A DNA stretch of 64,000 nt from Pseudomonas sp. Irchel 3E13 (GTDB lineage: Bacteria > Pseudomonadota > Gammaproteobacteria > Pseudomonadales > Pseudomonadaceae), in NCBI RefSeq assembly GCF_900187455.1, contig NZ_FYDX01000006.1, positions 372,001 through 436,000 of the forward strand. The letters run 5' to 3'. The notes beneath the pieces are model-generated. The model saw only the letters and a list, made by a program, of their open reading frames with translations. It ran no database searches and had not been told where the DNA came from. Both the position numbers and the translations under genes were made by a program. Of this stretch, positions 10,277 through 20,493 are shown one piece after another (the stretch's first letter is position 1; each line of letters opens with the position of its first letter).

Positions 10277-10812
10277 TGAGCATCAGCGAAGCGGAGGCGG
10301 CGCATCGGGCCGCCTCGGACCTGGAACGGGTTGCCTGGGTCGATGAGGACGACCGCCTGCTCGGCGAGTTGCCGCGCGCCGAGTTGCGCGAGCGTGGCCT
10401 CATCGGCCGCTGCACCTTCATCCTGCTGTTCAACGGCGCCGGTCAGTTGTGCGTTCATAAGCGCACGCTGAGCAAGGCCATTTATCCCGGCTACTGGGAT
10501 GTGGCCGCGGGCGGCATGGTCGCGGCGGGCGAGGAATACGCCGACTCGGCGGCGCGGGAACTGGCGGAAGAGCTGGGGGTGAGTGGCGTCGAGCTGCGCG
10601 CCCATGACCACTTTTTCTTCGACCAGCCGGGCAACCGGCTCTGGTGTTCGGTGTTCTCGGCCGTCTGGGACGGGCCTTTGCAGCTGCAGCCGGAAGAGGT
10701 CAGCGAAGCCCGTTTCGTCAATCTCGAAGTGATCCGCGAAGAGTCCCGCCACCTGCCGTATTGCCCCGACTCCCTGGCTGCCCTGAACCGGGTTTTCGAC
10801 CGTCAAGCCTGA
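10276..10812 (+). CDS. Nudix hydrolase, YfcD type
   Basis: A 178-residue hydrolase with a perfect Nudix box: G, five residues, E, seven residues, REL-AEELGV (within GGMVAAGEEYADSAAREL). This binds the divalent metal and cleaves a nucleoside-diphosphate-linked substrate. The N-terminal part (VDEDDRLLGELPRAELRERGLIGR) resembles isopentenyl-diphosphate-isomerase-like Nudix proteins, but the substrate is unknown. The ATG overlaps the stop of the DUF2333 gene. No terminator separates it from yciH, 195 nt downstream. Confidence 0.9.
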   Translation: MSISEAEAAHRAASDLERVAWVDEDDRLLGELPRAELRERGLIGRCTFILLFNGAGQLCVHKRTLSKAIYPGYWDVAAGGMVAAGEEYADSAARELAEELGVSGVELRAHDHFFFDQPGNRLWCSVFSAVWDGPLQLQPEEVSEARFVNLEVIREESRHLPYCPDSLAALNRVFDRQA

Positions 10813-11007
10813 CGTCGCGAAAATCGCCCAAAATGGCGCAGTTCTGTACTTAGCAACCGGCGCATTTGCCGTTACACTGCGCGGCCTTTTTCACCCTGCC
10901 GCGACCCGCTCACGGCAGGTGCGCTGCCCCTGCCAGAGTGGGGCTTCGCGGTCGATGTCCTGCCAGGGACAGCGACCAGTTTTTGTCCTCAACACAGAGG
11001 ATCAAAA

Positions 11008-11379
11008 GTGGCCAAGAAAGCCTCATCATTTTCCGCCCTCGGCGGCCTGGTGTTCTCCACTGATGCAGGTCGGCACTGTCCGGACTGCAGCAAACCCATC
11101 GATGCCTGCATCTGCAAGCAGACGGTCATCCCCGAAGGTGATGGCATCGCCCGTGTGCGCCGCGAAAGCAAAGGTCGCGGCGGCAAGACGGTGACCACCA
11201 TCAGCGGCGTCCCGCTGCCAGCCGAACAGCTCAAGGACCTCGCCACCACGCTGAAACGGCGTTGCGGCACAGGCGGCGCGTTGAAAGACGGCGTCATCGA
11301 AATCCAGGGCGACCATGTCGAGTTGTTGCTGGCCGAGCTGATCAAGCAGGGTTTCAAAGCGAAAAAATCCGGCGGCTGA
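11008..11379 (+). CDS. yciH: YciH/SUI1-family translation factor-like protein
   Basis: A 123-residue protein with the SUI1/eIF1 fold in its C-terminal two thirds (TTISGVPLPAEQLKDLA, then the RRCGTGGALKDGVIEIQGDH core). The N-terminus has a CPDC...CIC cysteine cluster that could bind metal. Bacterial YciH has been linked to control of initiation fidelity and general translation, probably on the 30S subunit. It starts with GTG at 11008, preceded by AGAGG; no better ATG exists. The leader contains a 7-bp inverted repeat (10895-10919) that may be regulatory. Confidence 0.88.
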   Translation: MAKKASSFSALGGLVFSTDAGRHCPDCSKPIDACICKQTVIPEGDGIARVRRESKGRGGKTVTTISGVPLPAEQLKDLATTLKRRCGTGGALKDGVIEIQGDHVELLLAELIKQGFKAKKSGG

Positions 11380-11487
11380 TCGCCTGCCTCGCTCTTGCGT
11401 GTCCGCAGCTTGTGCAGGGCGGGCGCAGGGCCGAGGCCCCCGGGACTTTTCGTCCAGCGTCTAAACTCGTTGCCTTGTGAGGGGTCT

Positions 11488-11571
11488 ATGCCTGAACAGG
11501 GAAAATCGTCATTTTCATTTTTTACACTGCGCCATCCCGCTTGGCCGGTGTTACCTGACTTTCTTGAATAG
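11488..11571 (+). CDS. Possible speA leader peptide, 27 residues
   Basis: A short ATG ORF (begins MPEQGKSSFSFF, ends PVLPDFLE) with a GAGGGG ribosome-site-like sequence just upstream. It ends in TAG nine nt before the speA ATG, and its stop codon overlaps the AGGGGA that must serve as the speA ribosome site. Ribosomes leaving this ORF would therefore influence speA initiation. No homology is claimed. It could be a chance ORF, but its fit to the speA ribosome site is suggestive of a leader or uORF responding to polyamines or arginine. Confidence 0.4.
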   Translation: MPEQGKSSFSFFTLRHPAWPVLPDFLE

Positions 11572-11580
11572 GGGACTTCG

Positions 11581-13494
<1,914 letters not shown>

Positions 13495-13511
13495 TATCGC
13501 TGGTGTGAAAC

Positions 13512-13548
13512 GGCCCGCCCTCGGGATTCCGGGGGCGGGCCTTTTTTT
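13512..13548 (+). terminator. Rho-independent terminator of speA
   Basis: A GC-rich stem (GGCCCGCCC paired with GGGCGGGCC) with a loop of about 11 nt, followed by seven T residues, 17 nt after the speA stop. Confidence 0.92.
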
Positions 13549-13624
13549 GGGGCGTCAGGTGCTTGCCAACAGCTTTGTTGCGCTCGATCTTGAGGGTGCT
13601 AAAAGTCTTCCGGCATACGCCTGA

Positions 13625-14965
13625 CTACTGCGCAAACCACCCATCCCGCCGCTGCAACCACCACCCCATTGCCCCCAGCGTCACCCCGCGCAAGGCCATG
13701 AACAACAGAAACGCCAACCACAACCCATGATTCCCCAGGTCGCTGGCGAACCAGGCGAAGGGCAGGGCGATGACGACGCTGAGCAACATGGCATCGCGCA
13801 TCTCGCGAGCGCGGGTAGCGCCGATGAACAGGCCATCGAGCAGGTAGCTCCAGACGGCAATCAACGGCCGCAGCGCCAGGTACGGCAGGTATTCGAAGGC
13901 GGTTTCGCGAACGCTGGGGATGTCGGTCTGCATCTGGATGAACAGGTGCCCGCCGAGCAGGAACAGCACGGCAAACCCCACGCTGGCGATCAGTGACCAG
14001 CCACCGGCGATCACCAGTGAACGGCGTAACGCCGGACGGTCGTGAGCACCGATGGCGTGGCCGCACAGGGCTTCGACGGCGTGGGCCAGGCCGTCCAGCG
14101 CGTAGGCGGTCAGCAGCAGGCCATTGAGCAGCAGGGCGTTGGCGGCCACGGTCGCTTCGCCCATGCGCGCGCCTTGCACAGTGATGAGGAAGAACACCCC
14201 TTGCAGCGCCAGGCTGCGGATAAAGATGTCGCGGTTGACGCTGAGCATCGGGCGCCAGCTCTGCCAGCGCGCCAGCAGCGGCCAGATGACGTGGCCGGGA
14301 AACGCGCGTAATGACGGTCGCGTCAGCGCCAGTCCGATCAACGCCGCGGCCCACTCCGCAATCACCGAGGCCCGCGCCGATCCGGCCACGCCCCAGTCCA
14401 GCCCGAGGACGAACCACAGATTGAGAACGATGTTCAGCAGGTTGGTGGTCAGCAGGATGATCAGCGGCGCGCGGGCGTTCTGCGTGCCGAGGAACCAGCC
14501 GACCAGGGCGAAGCTGGCCAGCGCCGCCGGCAAGCCCAGCAGGCGGATCCGGAAAAACTGCAGAGTGCCTTGCTCCAGCTCCGCGCCGGGCTGCATCAGG
14601 CCCACGGCGAGGTGACTCAACGGGATGGCGAGCAGACCGAGCAACAGGGCGAAAAACAGCGCCAGCAACAGACCCTGAACCAGCACCTGGCGCAGCGCCG
14701 CGCCGTCGGATCGCCCGGCGGCCTGGGCGGCGAAACCGGTCGAGCCCATGCGCAGGAAACCCAGCACCGACACCAGCAGGGTGTACAGGCTGGCGCCCAC
14801 CGCCACGGAGCCGAGCTGGTGGGCGTGGGGCAGGTGGCCAATCACCGTGCTGTCGACCAGGGCCACCAGTGGCACCGAGATGTTGGACAGGATCATCGGC
14901 GCAGCCAGGGCCCAGACCTTGTGGTGGGTGGGGCGGTGGCGCCAGTCGGCGAAGAATGAGGGCAT
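13625..14965 (-). CDS. MATE-family multidrug/cation antiporter, DinF-like
   Basis: A 446-residue polytopic protein with about 12 hydrophobic helices in two internally similar halves, typical of MATE exporters that expel organic cations using Na+ or H+. Recognisable pieces are the N-terminal WALAAPMILSNISVPLVALVD with its IGHLP helix, and TVAANALLLNGLLL in the second half. The start is the ATG giving MPSFFADWRHRP; the frame is open 33 codons further but through a low-complexity non-family region. It is convergent with speA. The substrate cannot be inferred. Confidence 0.9.
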   Translation of the reverse strand: MPSFFADWRHRPTHHKVWALAAPMILSNISVPLVALVDSTVIGHLPHAHQLGSVAVGASLYTLLVSVLGFLRMGSTGFAAQAAGRSDGAALRQVLVQGLLLALFFALLLGLLAIPLSHLAVGLMQPGAELEQGTLQFFRIRLLGLPAALASFALVGWFLGTQNARAPLIILLTTNLLNIVLNLWFVLGLDWGVAGSARASVIAEWAAALIGLALTRPSLRAFPGHVIWPLLARWQSWRPMLSVNRDIFIRSLALQGVFFLITVQGARMGEATVAANALLLNGLLLTAYALDGLAHAVEALCGHAIGAHDRPALRRSLVIAGGWSLIASVGFAVLFLLGGHLFIQMQTDIPSVRETAFEYLPYLALRPLIAVWSYLLDGLFIGATRAREMRDAMLLSVVIALPFAWFASDLGNHGLWLAFLLFMALRGVTLGAMGWWLQRRDGWFAQ

Positions 14966-15000
14966 GAAAAGTCCTTGATGTGACTGAGGCGCAGTCCTCG

Positions 15001-15024
15001 TTGTGAGCAGGTTCGCTCCTACAG
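15001..15024. repeat. Single REP-like element
   Basis: The segment GTGAGCAGGTTCGCTCCTAC resembles the dispersed repetitive extragenic palindromes of fluorescent pseudomonads, which contain a conserved GGAGCGA/CTGCTC core. It lies in the 212-nt divergent gap between the MATE gene and the alpha-2-macroglobulin gene. Only one copy is seen here, so no REP doublet is formed. Confidence 0.5.
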
Positions 15025-15177
15025 AAGGGCAGCGCAGCAGCCTGAATCGGCACATTCTACCCACCTCGCCGCACTTTGCCGGGTGAACCCTGTCTCATCC
15101 CGCGGGCATTGGCCGGTGAAGCCGCCAGCCTTGATATATAGTTTCCCGTCTGATCCTGCTGCCAAAGAGTTATCCCC

Positions 15178-18100
15178 ATGCTCAACAAAGGACTGTGGCT
15201 GGCCTGCGCGCTGGCGCTGCTCAGCGCCTGTGATTCGTCATCCGTCGATAAACCCGCGCCCGCCGAGAAGGCCGCCGCAACCGCTCCTGCGGCTACGCCG
15301 ACCACCGTCGATGTCGCCGCGCTGGCCCAGCGCTACGCCGGCCGTGAGCTGAACGTGGTGGACGTCTCGGAGGTGCAGCTCGACGGCGCCAGTGCGCTGT
15401 CGGTGACATTCTCCGCGCCGCTGGACGCCGACCAGCCGTTCGCCGAGCGCCTGCACCTGGTGGACACGGTCAAGGGCAAGGTGGATGGCGCCTGGGAGCT
15501 GTCCAACAACCGCATGGAGTTGCGCCTGCGCCACCTGGAACCAAAGCGCAAGCTGGTGCTGACCATCGATGCCGGTCTGCTCAGCGTCAATGGCCAGCGC
15601 CTGGCCGGTGAATATGTCAGCCGCCTGGAGACGCGTGACATGGAGCCGAGCATCGGTTTCGCCAGTCGCGGTTCGCTGCTGCCGACTCGCCTGGCCGAGG
15701 GCCTGCCGGTGATCGCCCTGAACGTCGCCAAGGTCGATGTCGAATTCTTCCGCATCAAGTCCGAGTCCCTGCCGACCTTCCTCGGTTCGTGGGGCCGCAA
15801 CAGCGCGTTGCAGAGCTACGAGGCCAATGAACTGCTGCCCATGGCCGATCTGGTCTACGCCGGTCGCTTCGAACTGAACCCGGCAGCCAACACCCGCGAA
15901 ACCCTGCTGCTGCCCATGGCCGGGATCAAGCCATTGCAGGAAGCCGGCGTCTACCTGGCGGTGATGCGTGCCTCCGGCACCTACAACTATTCGCAGCCGG
16001 CGACCCTGTTCACCCTCAGCGACATCGGCCTGTCGGTGCACCGCTACAGCAATCGCCTCGATGTCTTCACCCAGGCGCTGGAGGGTGGCAAGGCCCTGAG
16101 TGGCGTCGAGCTGGACCTGCTCGACAACGAGGGCAAATTGCTCGGCCAGGGCAAGACCGACAGCAGTGGCCACGCGCAACTGCCGCTGCCACCCAAGGCC
16201 GACGTGCTGCTGGCGCGCCAGGGCGAGCACACCACGCTCTTGCGCTTGAACAGTGCCGCGCTGGATCTTTCCGAATTCACCGTCACCGGCCCGCAGGCCA
16301 ACCCGTTGCAGTTCTTCGTCTTCGGCCCGCGCGACCTCTATCGTCCCGGCGAAACCGTGCTGCTCAATGGCCTGCTGCGCGACCAGGACGGCAAGCCGGT
16401 CAACGCCCAGCCGATCAACGTGGAAGTGCGTCGGCCGGACGAGCAGGTCAGTCGCAAGTTCGTCTGGGAAGCCGATGCCAACGGTTTCTATCAGTACCCA
16501 CTGCAACTGGCCGGCGAAGCGCCGACCGGGCGTTGGCAATTGCTGTTCGACCTCGGCGGCGGCAAGCGCCAGGTTCACGAATTCCTCGTCGAAGACTTCC
16601 TGCCCGAGCGCCTTGCGCTGGAACTCAAGGGCAGCGATACGCCGCTGAGCCCCGACGAGACCGCCGAAGTCAGCGTCAACGGCCGCTACCTGTATGGCGC
16701 GCCGGCGGCGGGCAACCGGCTCAGCGGCCAGGTCTATGTGCGGCCGCTGCGCGAGGCGGTACCGGCATTGCCCGGCTACCAGTTCGGTTCGGTCACCGAA
16801 GGCGAGTTGAGCCACGACCTGGAGCTGGAAGAAAGCACCCTTGATGCCAATGGCGAGGCGACGATCAGCATCGCCAGCGAATGGGCCGAGGCCCGCTCGC
16901 CGCTGCAACTGACGGTGCAGGCCAGCTTGCAGGAGTCCGGTGGCCGGCCGATCACCCGGCGCCTGGAACAACCGATCTGGCCAGCGGAACGTCTGCCGGG
17001 CCTGCGCGGTTTGTTCGAGGGCGAGGAAACCGATGGCGATGCCCCGGTGGAAATCGAACTGCTGATGGCCGACCGCGACGGCAACAAGCTCGCCGCAGAA
17101 AACCTGCGCGTGCGCCTGGTGCGTGAGCGCCGCGACTATTACTGGAACTACTCGCAGAGCGACGGTTGGAGCTACAACTTCAACGAGAAACAGCTCACCG
17201 AAAGTGAACAGAGCATCAACGTTCCCGCCGGCAGCACCACCAAGCTCAGTTTCCCGGTGGAGTGGGGCCCTTACCGTGTCGAAGTGGAAGACCCGGATAC
17301 CGGCATCACCAGCAGCCTGCGCTTCTGGGCCGGCTACCGCGCCCAGGACAACGCCGACGGCGGCGCGGTGCGCCCTGACCAAGTGCGTCTGGCCCTCGAC
17401 AAGCCGGCCTATAACGATGGCGACACCGCCACCGTGACGGTCACCCCGCCCGCTGCGGGCAAGGGCTACCTGATGGTGGAAGGCAATGACGGCCCGTTGT
17501 GGTGGCAGGAGATCGACGTCCCCGCCGAGGGCAAGGCCTTCGAGGTGAAGCTCGACCCGAAATGGGCGCGGCATGACCTCTATGTCAGCGCGCTGGTGAT
17601 CCGCCCGGGCGAGCGCAAGGCCAACGTCACACCGAAGCGCGCCGTGGGCGTGCTGCACCTGCCGCTGGATCGTGCCCAGCGCAAGCTGGCGCTGACCCTC
17701 GACGCACCCGCGAAGATGCGGCCCAAGCACCCGCTGACCGTCAACATCGAAGCGCGCAATGCCGATGGCAGCGTGCCGAAGCAGGTCCAGGTGCTGCTGG
17801 CGGCAGTGGACGTCGGCATTCTCAATATCACCAGCTACGTCACCCCTGATCCGTTCACCGGCATGTTCGGCCGCAAGGCCTACGGCGCTGACCAACTGGA
17901 TATCTACGGGCAACTGATCGAAGCCGGCCAGGGCCGTCTCGCCAGCCTCGCCTTCGGTGGTGACGCCGGCATGGCCAAGGGCGGCAAGCGTCCGGACACC
18001 AGCGTGACCATCGTCGCCCTGCAAAGCGCGCCGGTGACCCTCGACGCGCAGGGCAAAGGTCAGGCGACCGTGGAGATTCCCGACTTCAACGGTGAATTGC

Positions 18101-20073
18101 GCCTGATGGCTCAGGCCTGGAGCGAAGACCGCTTCGGCGTGGCCGAGGGCAAGACCGTGGTTGCCGCGCCGCTGATCGCCGAACTGTCGGCGCCGCGTTT
18201 CCTCGCCGGTGGCGACCGCACCAGCCTGGCGCTGGACCTGTCCAACCTCACCGAACAACCGCAGACCCTCGCGGTGGCGCTCGCCACCGAAGGCCAGTTG
18301 GACCTGCTGGGCTCGTCCCATCAGACGCTCAAGCTAAAGCCCGGCCAGCGCGTCACGTTGCAAGTGCCGGTGCAGGCCAAGGGCGGCTTCGGCCAAGGCC
18401 GCGTCACCGTGCGCGTCGATGGCCTGGTGCTGCCGGGCGAGACCGACACGGGCTTCTCCCGCGACTGGACCCTTGGCGTGCGCCCGGCGTATCCGGCGCA
18501 ACTCAAGCACTACCGCGTGGCGCTCAAGGACGAGCCATGGAGCTTGCCGGAGCAGGATCTGGCGCTGTTCGAGCAGGCGGGACTGGAAGCGACCCTGGCG
18601 TTGTCGAGCCGGCCGCCGCTGAACCTCGCCGAACAGATCCGCGCGTTGAAAGCCTATCCCTATGGTTGCCTGGAGCAGACCACCAGCGGCTTGTACCCAT
18701 CGCTCTACGCCGATGCCGCCACCCTCAAGCGCCTCGGCCTGACCGGCGAGCCGGCCGCAGACCGCCAGCGCAAGATAGAGATGGGCATCGAGCACTTGCT
18801 GGGCATGCAGCGTTACAACGGCAGCTTCGGCCTGTGGAGTTCCGATGGTGACGAGGAGTATTGGCTGACTGCGTATGTCACCGACTTCCTCCTGCGCGCC
18901 CGTGACCAGGGCTTCGCCGTACCGCCCGAGGCCTTGAAGAAGGCCAGCGAGCGACTGCTGCGATATGTGCAGGAGCGCAACCTGATCGAGGTCAACTACA
19001 GCGAGAACGCCGAGCACAGCCGCTTTGCCGTGCAGGCTTACGCCGCGCTGGTGTTGTCCCGCAGCCAGCAGGCGCCGTTGGGCGCCCTGCGCAGTCTGTT
19101 CGAGCGTCGCGCCGATGCCCGTTCCGGTCTGCCGCTGGTGCAACTGGCGATCGCCCTCGACACCATGGGCGACAAGCCTCGTGGCGAGCAGGCCTTGCAG
19201 GCCGGGCTGGCGGTCACCCGCGACAACGCGTGGATGGCTGACTACGGCAGCCCGTTGCGGGACCAGGCGCTGATCCTCGCCTTGCTCGACGAGTACAAGC
19301 TCGCCAGCAAGGTGATTCCGGATCGCCTGTTCCAGCTCTCCGATCAGTTGGCCGCCAGTCCGTGGCTGTCTACCCAGGAGCGCAACGCCCTGTTCCTCGC
19401 CGGTCGTGGTCTGGCGCAACAACCCGAAGGGCAGTGGAAAGCACAACTGGACAGCGCCGGCGAAACCCGCGAGCTGAGCCCGACGCAATCCGGCCTGCAC
19501 CTTGAGGGCGCGTTACTGGCTTCGCCGCTGACCGTGCACAACGAAGGCGAGCAGACGCTTTACCAGCGCCTGACCTTATCTGGTTACCCGCGTCAGGCAC
19601 CGGCAGCCAGTGGCAACAACATGAGCATCCGTCGCGAGTACCTGGGCATGAATGGCCAGGCGCTGGATTTGCGTTCGCTGGAAAGCGGCGACCTGGTGCT
19701 GGTGCACCTGGCGATTCAGGCCAAGGCCCGGGTGCCGGATGCGCTGGTGGTGGATCTGCTGCCGGCGGGACTGGAACTGGAAAACCAGAACCTCGCGCAA
19801 AGCGCCGCCAGCCTGGAAAACGCCAGCAGCGCGGTCAAGCAATGGCGTGAGGCGATGGAGAACGCCAACGTGGTTCACCAGGAGTTCCGTGATGACCGCT
19901 ATGTGGCGGCGTTGAACCTCGATGGTTATGGCACCACCCACCTGCTGTATCTGGCGCGGGCGGTAACCCCGGGCAGTTACCGGATTCCGCCGCCGCAAGT
20001 GGAGTCGATGTACCGGCCGGACTGGCAGGCTGTGGGCGATGGCGCTGGAGAGATGGTCATCAAGGGCCGTTGA
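15178..20073 (+). CDS. yfhM: Bacterial alpha-2-macroglobulin, YfhM type
   Basis: A 1631-residue periplasmic lipoprotein thought to trap foreign proteases. The signal peptide ends in a lipobox (LSAC) with Cys18. Asp at +2 suggests retention at the inner membrane by the E. coli rule. Multiple beta-sandwich (MG) domains fill about residues 60-1100. The thioester motif CLEQ is at residues 1164-1167 (YPYGCLEQTTSG) at the start of the helical thioester domain (to about residue 1450), so the covalent trap should be functional. pbpC lies downstream, the arrangement known for E. coli YfhM/PbpC, suggesting defence plus cell-wall repair when the envelope is breached. Confidence 0.93.
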   Translation: MLNKGLWLACALALLSACDSSSVDKPAPAEKAAATAPAATPTTVDVAALAQRYAGRELNVVDVSEVQLDGASALSVTFSAPLDADQPFAERLHLVDTVKGKVDGAWELSNNRMELRLRHLEPKRKLVLTIDAGLLSVNGQRLAGEYVSRLETRDMEPSIGFASRGSLLPTRLAEGLPVIALNVAKVDVEFFRIKSESLPTFLGSWGRNSALQSYEANELLPMADLVYAGRFELNPAANTRETLLLPMAGIKPLQEAGVYLAVMRASGTYNYSQPATLFTLSDIGLSVHRYSNRLDVFTQALEGGKALSGVELDLLDNEGKLLGQGKTDSSGHAQLPLPPKADVLLARQGEHTTLLRLNSAALDLSEFTVTGPQANPLQFFVFGPRDLYRPGETVLLNGLLRDQDGKPVNAQPINVEVRRPDEQVSRKFVWEADANGFYQYPLQLAGEAPTGRWQLLFDLGGGKRQVHEFLVEDFLPERLALELKGSDTPLSPDETAEVSVNGRYLYGAPAAGNRLSGQVYVRPLREAVPALPGYQFGSVTEGELSHDLELEESTLDANGEATISIASEWAEARSPLQLTVQASLQESGGRPITRRLEQPIWPAERLPGLRGLFEGEETDGDAPVEIELLMADRDGNKLAAENLRVRLVRERRDYYWNYSQSDGWSYNFNEKQLTESEQSINVPAGSTTKLSFPVEWGPYRVEVEDPDTGITSSLRFWAGYRAQDNADGGAVRPDQVRLALDKPAYNDGDTATVTVTPPAAGKGYLMVEGNDGPLWWQEIDVPAEGKAFEVKLDPKWARHDLYVSALVIRPGERKANVTPKRAVGVLHLPLDRAQRKLALTLDAPAKMRPKHPLTVNIEARNADGSVPKQVQVLLAAVDVGILNITSYVTPDPFTGMFGRKAYGADQLDIYGQLIEAGQGRLASLAFGGDAGMAKGGKRPDTSVTIVALQSAPVTLDAQGKGQATVEIPDFNGELRLMAQAWSEDRFGVAEGKTVVAAPLIAELSAPRFLAGGDRTSLALDLSNLTEQPQTLAVALATEGQLDLLGSSHQTLKLKPGQRVTLQVPVQAKGGFGQGRVTVRVDGLVLPGETDTGFSRDWTLGVRPAYPAQLKHYRVALKDEPWSLPEQDLALFEQAGLEATLALSSRPPLNLAEQIRALKAYPYGCLEQTTSGLYPSLYADAATLKRLGLTGEPAADRQRKIEMGIEHLLGMQRYNGSFGLWSSDGDEEYWLTAYVTDFLLRARDQGFAVPPEALKKASERLLRYVQERNLIEVNYSENAEHSRFAVQAYAALVLSRSQQAPLGALRSLFERRADARSGLPLVQLAIALDTMGDKPRGEQALQAGLAVTRDNAWMADYGSPLRDQALILALLDEYKLASKVIPDRLFQLSDQLAASPWLSTQERNALFLAGRGLAQQPEGQWKAQLDSAGETRELSPTQSGLHLEGALLASPLTVHNEGEQTLYQRLTLSGYPRQAPAASGNNMSIRREYLGMNGQALDLRSLESGDLVLVHLAIQAKARVPDALVVDLLPAGLELENQNLAQSAASLENASSAVKQWREAMENANVVHQEFRDDRYVAALNLDGYGTTHLLYLARAVTPGSYRIPPPQVESMYRPDWQAVGDGAGEMVIKGR

Positions 20074-20080
20074 AATCAAT

Positions 20081-20102
20081 GGGGGCCGCAAGCGCGGCCC
20101 CC
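20081..20102. terminator. Terminator hairpin between convergent genes
   Basis: A perfect 9-bp stem (GGGGGCCGC/GCGGCCCCC) with loop AAGC, between the ends of the alpha-2-macroglobulin gene and the small antisense gene. No long T-run follows on either side, so its efficiency is uncertain. Confidence 0.7.
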
Positions 20103-20107
20103 ACTGT

Positions 20108-20401
20108 TCAATGCACTACCCAACTCAACACCCACAACCCCAACAATGCCCAGATGATTCCGGCAATCACCGATGCCCGCATGAACGCCCTGACCGCTGA
20201 ATACAACAGCAGCAACCCGATGATCAGAATCAGGATGCTGATGAGCGACGTGTCCATGCCCAAGGTGCTTGCCAGGCCGTCGATGAACTTCGTTCCGGCG
20301 TTGGCCAGCAGCGCAAACAGCCCGCTTAGGGCGTCCACCACGAAGTGGATGACGGCGCCTATCGCTTGTCCCAGCCACTCGAAAAAACTTTCTACATGCA
20401 T
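20108..20401 (-). CDS. Small two-helix membrane protein between yfhM and pbpC
   Basis: A 97-residue protein of unknown function. Residues 1-45 are amphipathic or hydrophobic (IGAVIHFVVDALSGLFALLA). Two clear membrane helices follow (SLISILILIIGLLLLYSAV and ASVIAGIIWALLGLWVLSW), separated by a short basic turn (RAFMRA). The ATG at 20401 is 92 nt from the pbpC start, so the two are divergent and may share a promoter region. The hydrophobic pattern and codon bias argue that it is real. The location suggests an envelope role alongside YfhM and PbpC, which is inference only. Confidence 0.72.
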   Translation of the reverse strand: MHVESFFEWLGQAIGAVIHFVVDALSGLFALLANAGTKFIDGLASTLGMDTSLISILILIIGLLLLYSAVRAFMRASVIAGIIWALLGLWVLSWVVH

Positions 20402-20493
20402 GGTTGTGTCCTGATGATCGTCACAGCGTTCACGCTGCCTTCCAGCCTTTGGCTATCGCCAGGCCATTACGGTTCCCTGATGGAGTGCTTCCG

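Noticed and set aside
15238..18321. A 1027-codon open frame on the minus strand opposite the alpha-2-macroglobulin gene
   Set aside because: It is the mirror of a real gene in GC-rich DNA: biased toward Gln, Ala, Gly, His and Val, with no recognisable domains or ribosome site.
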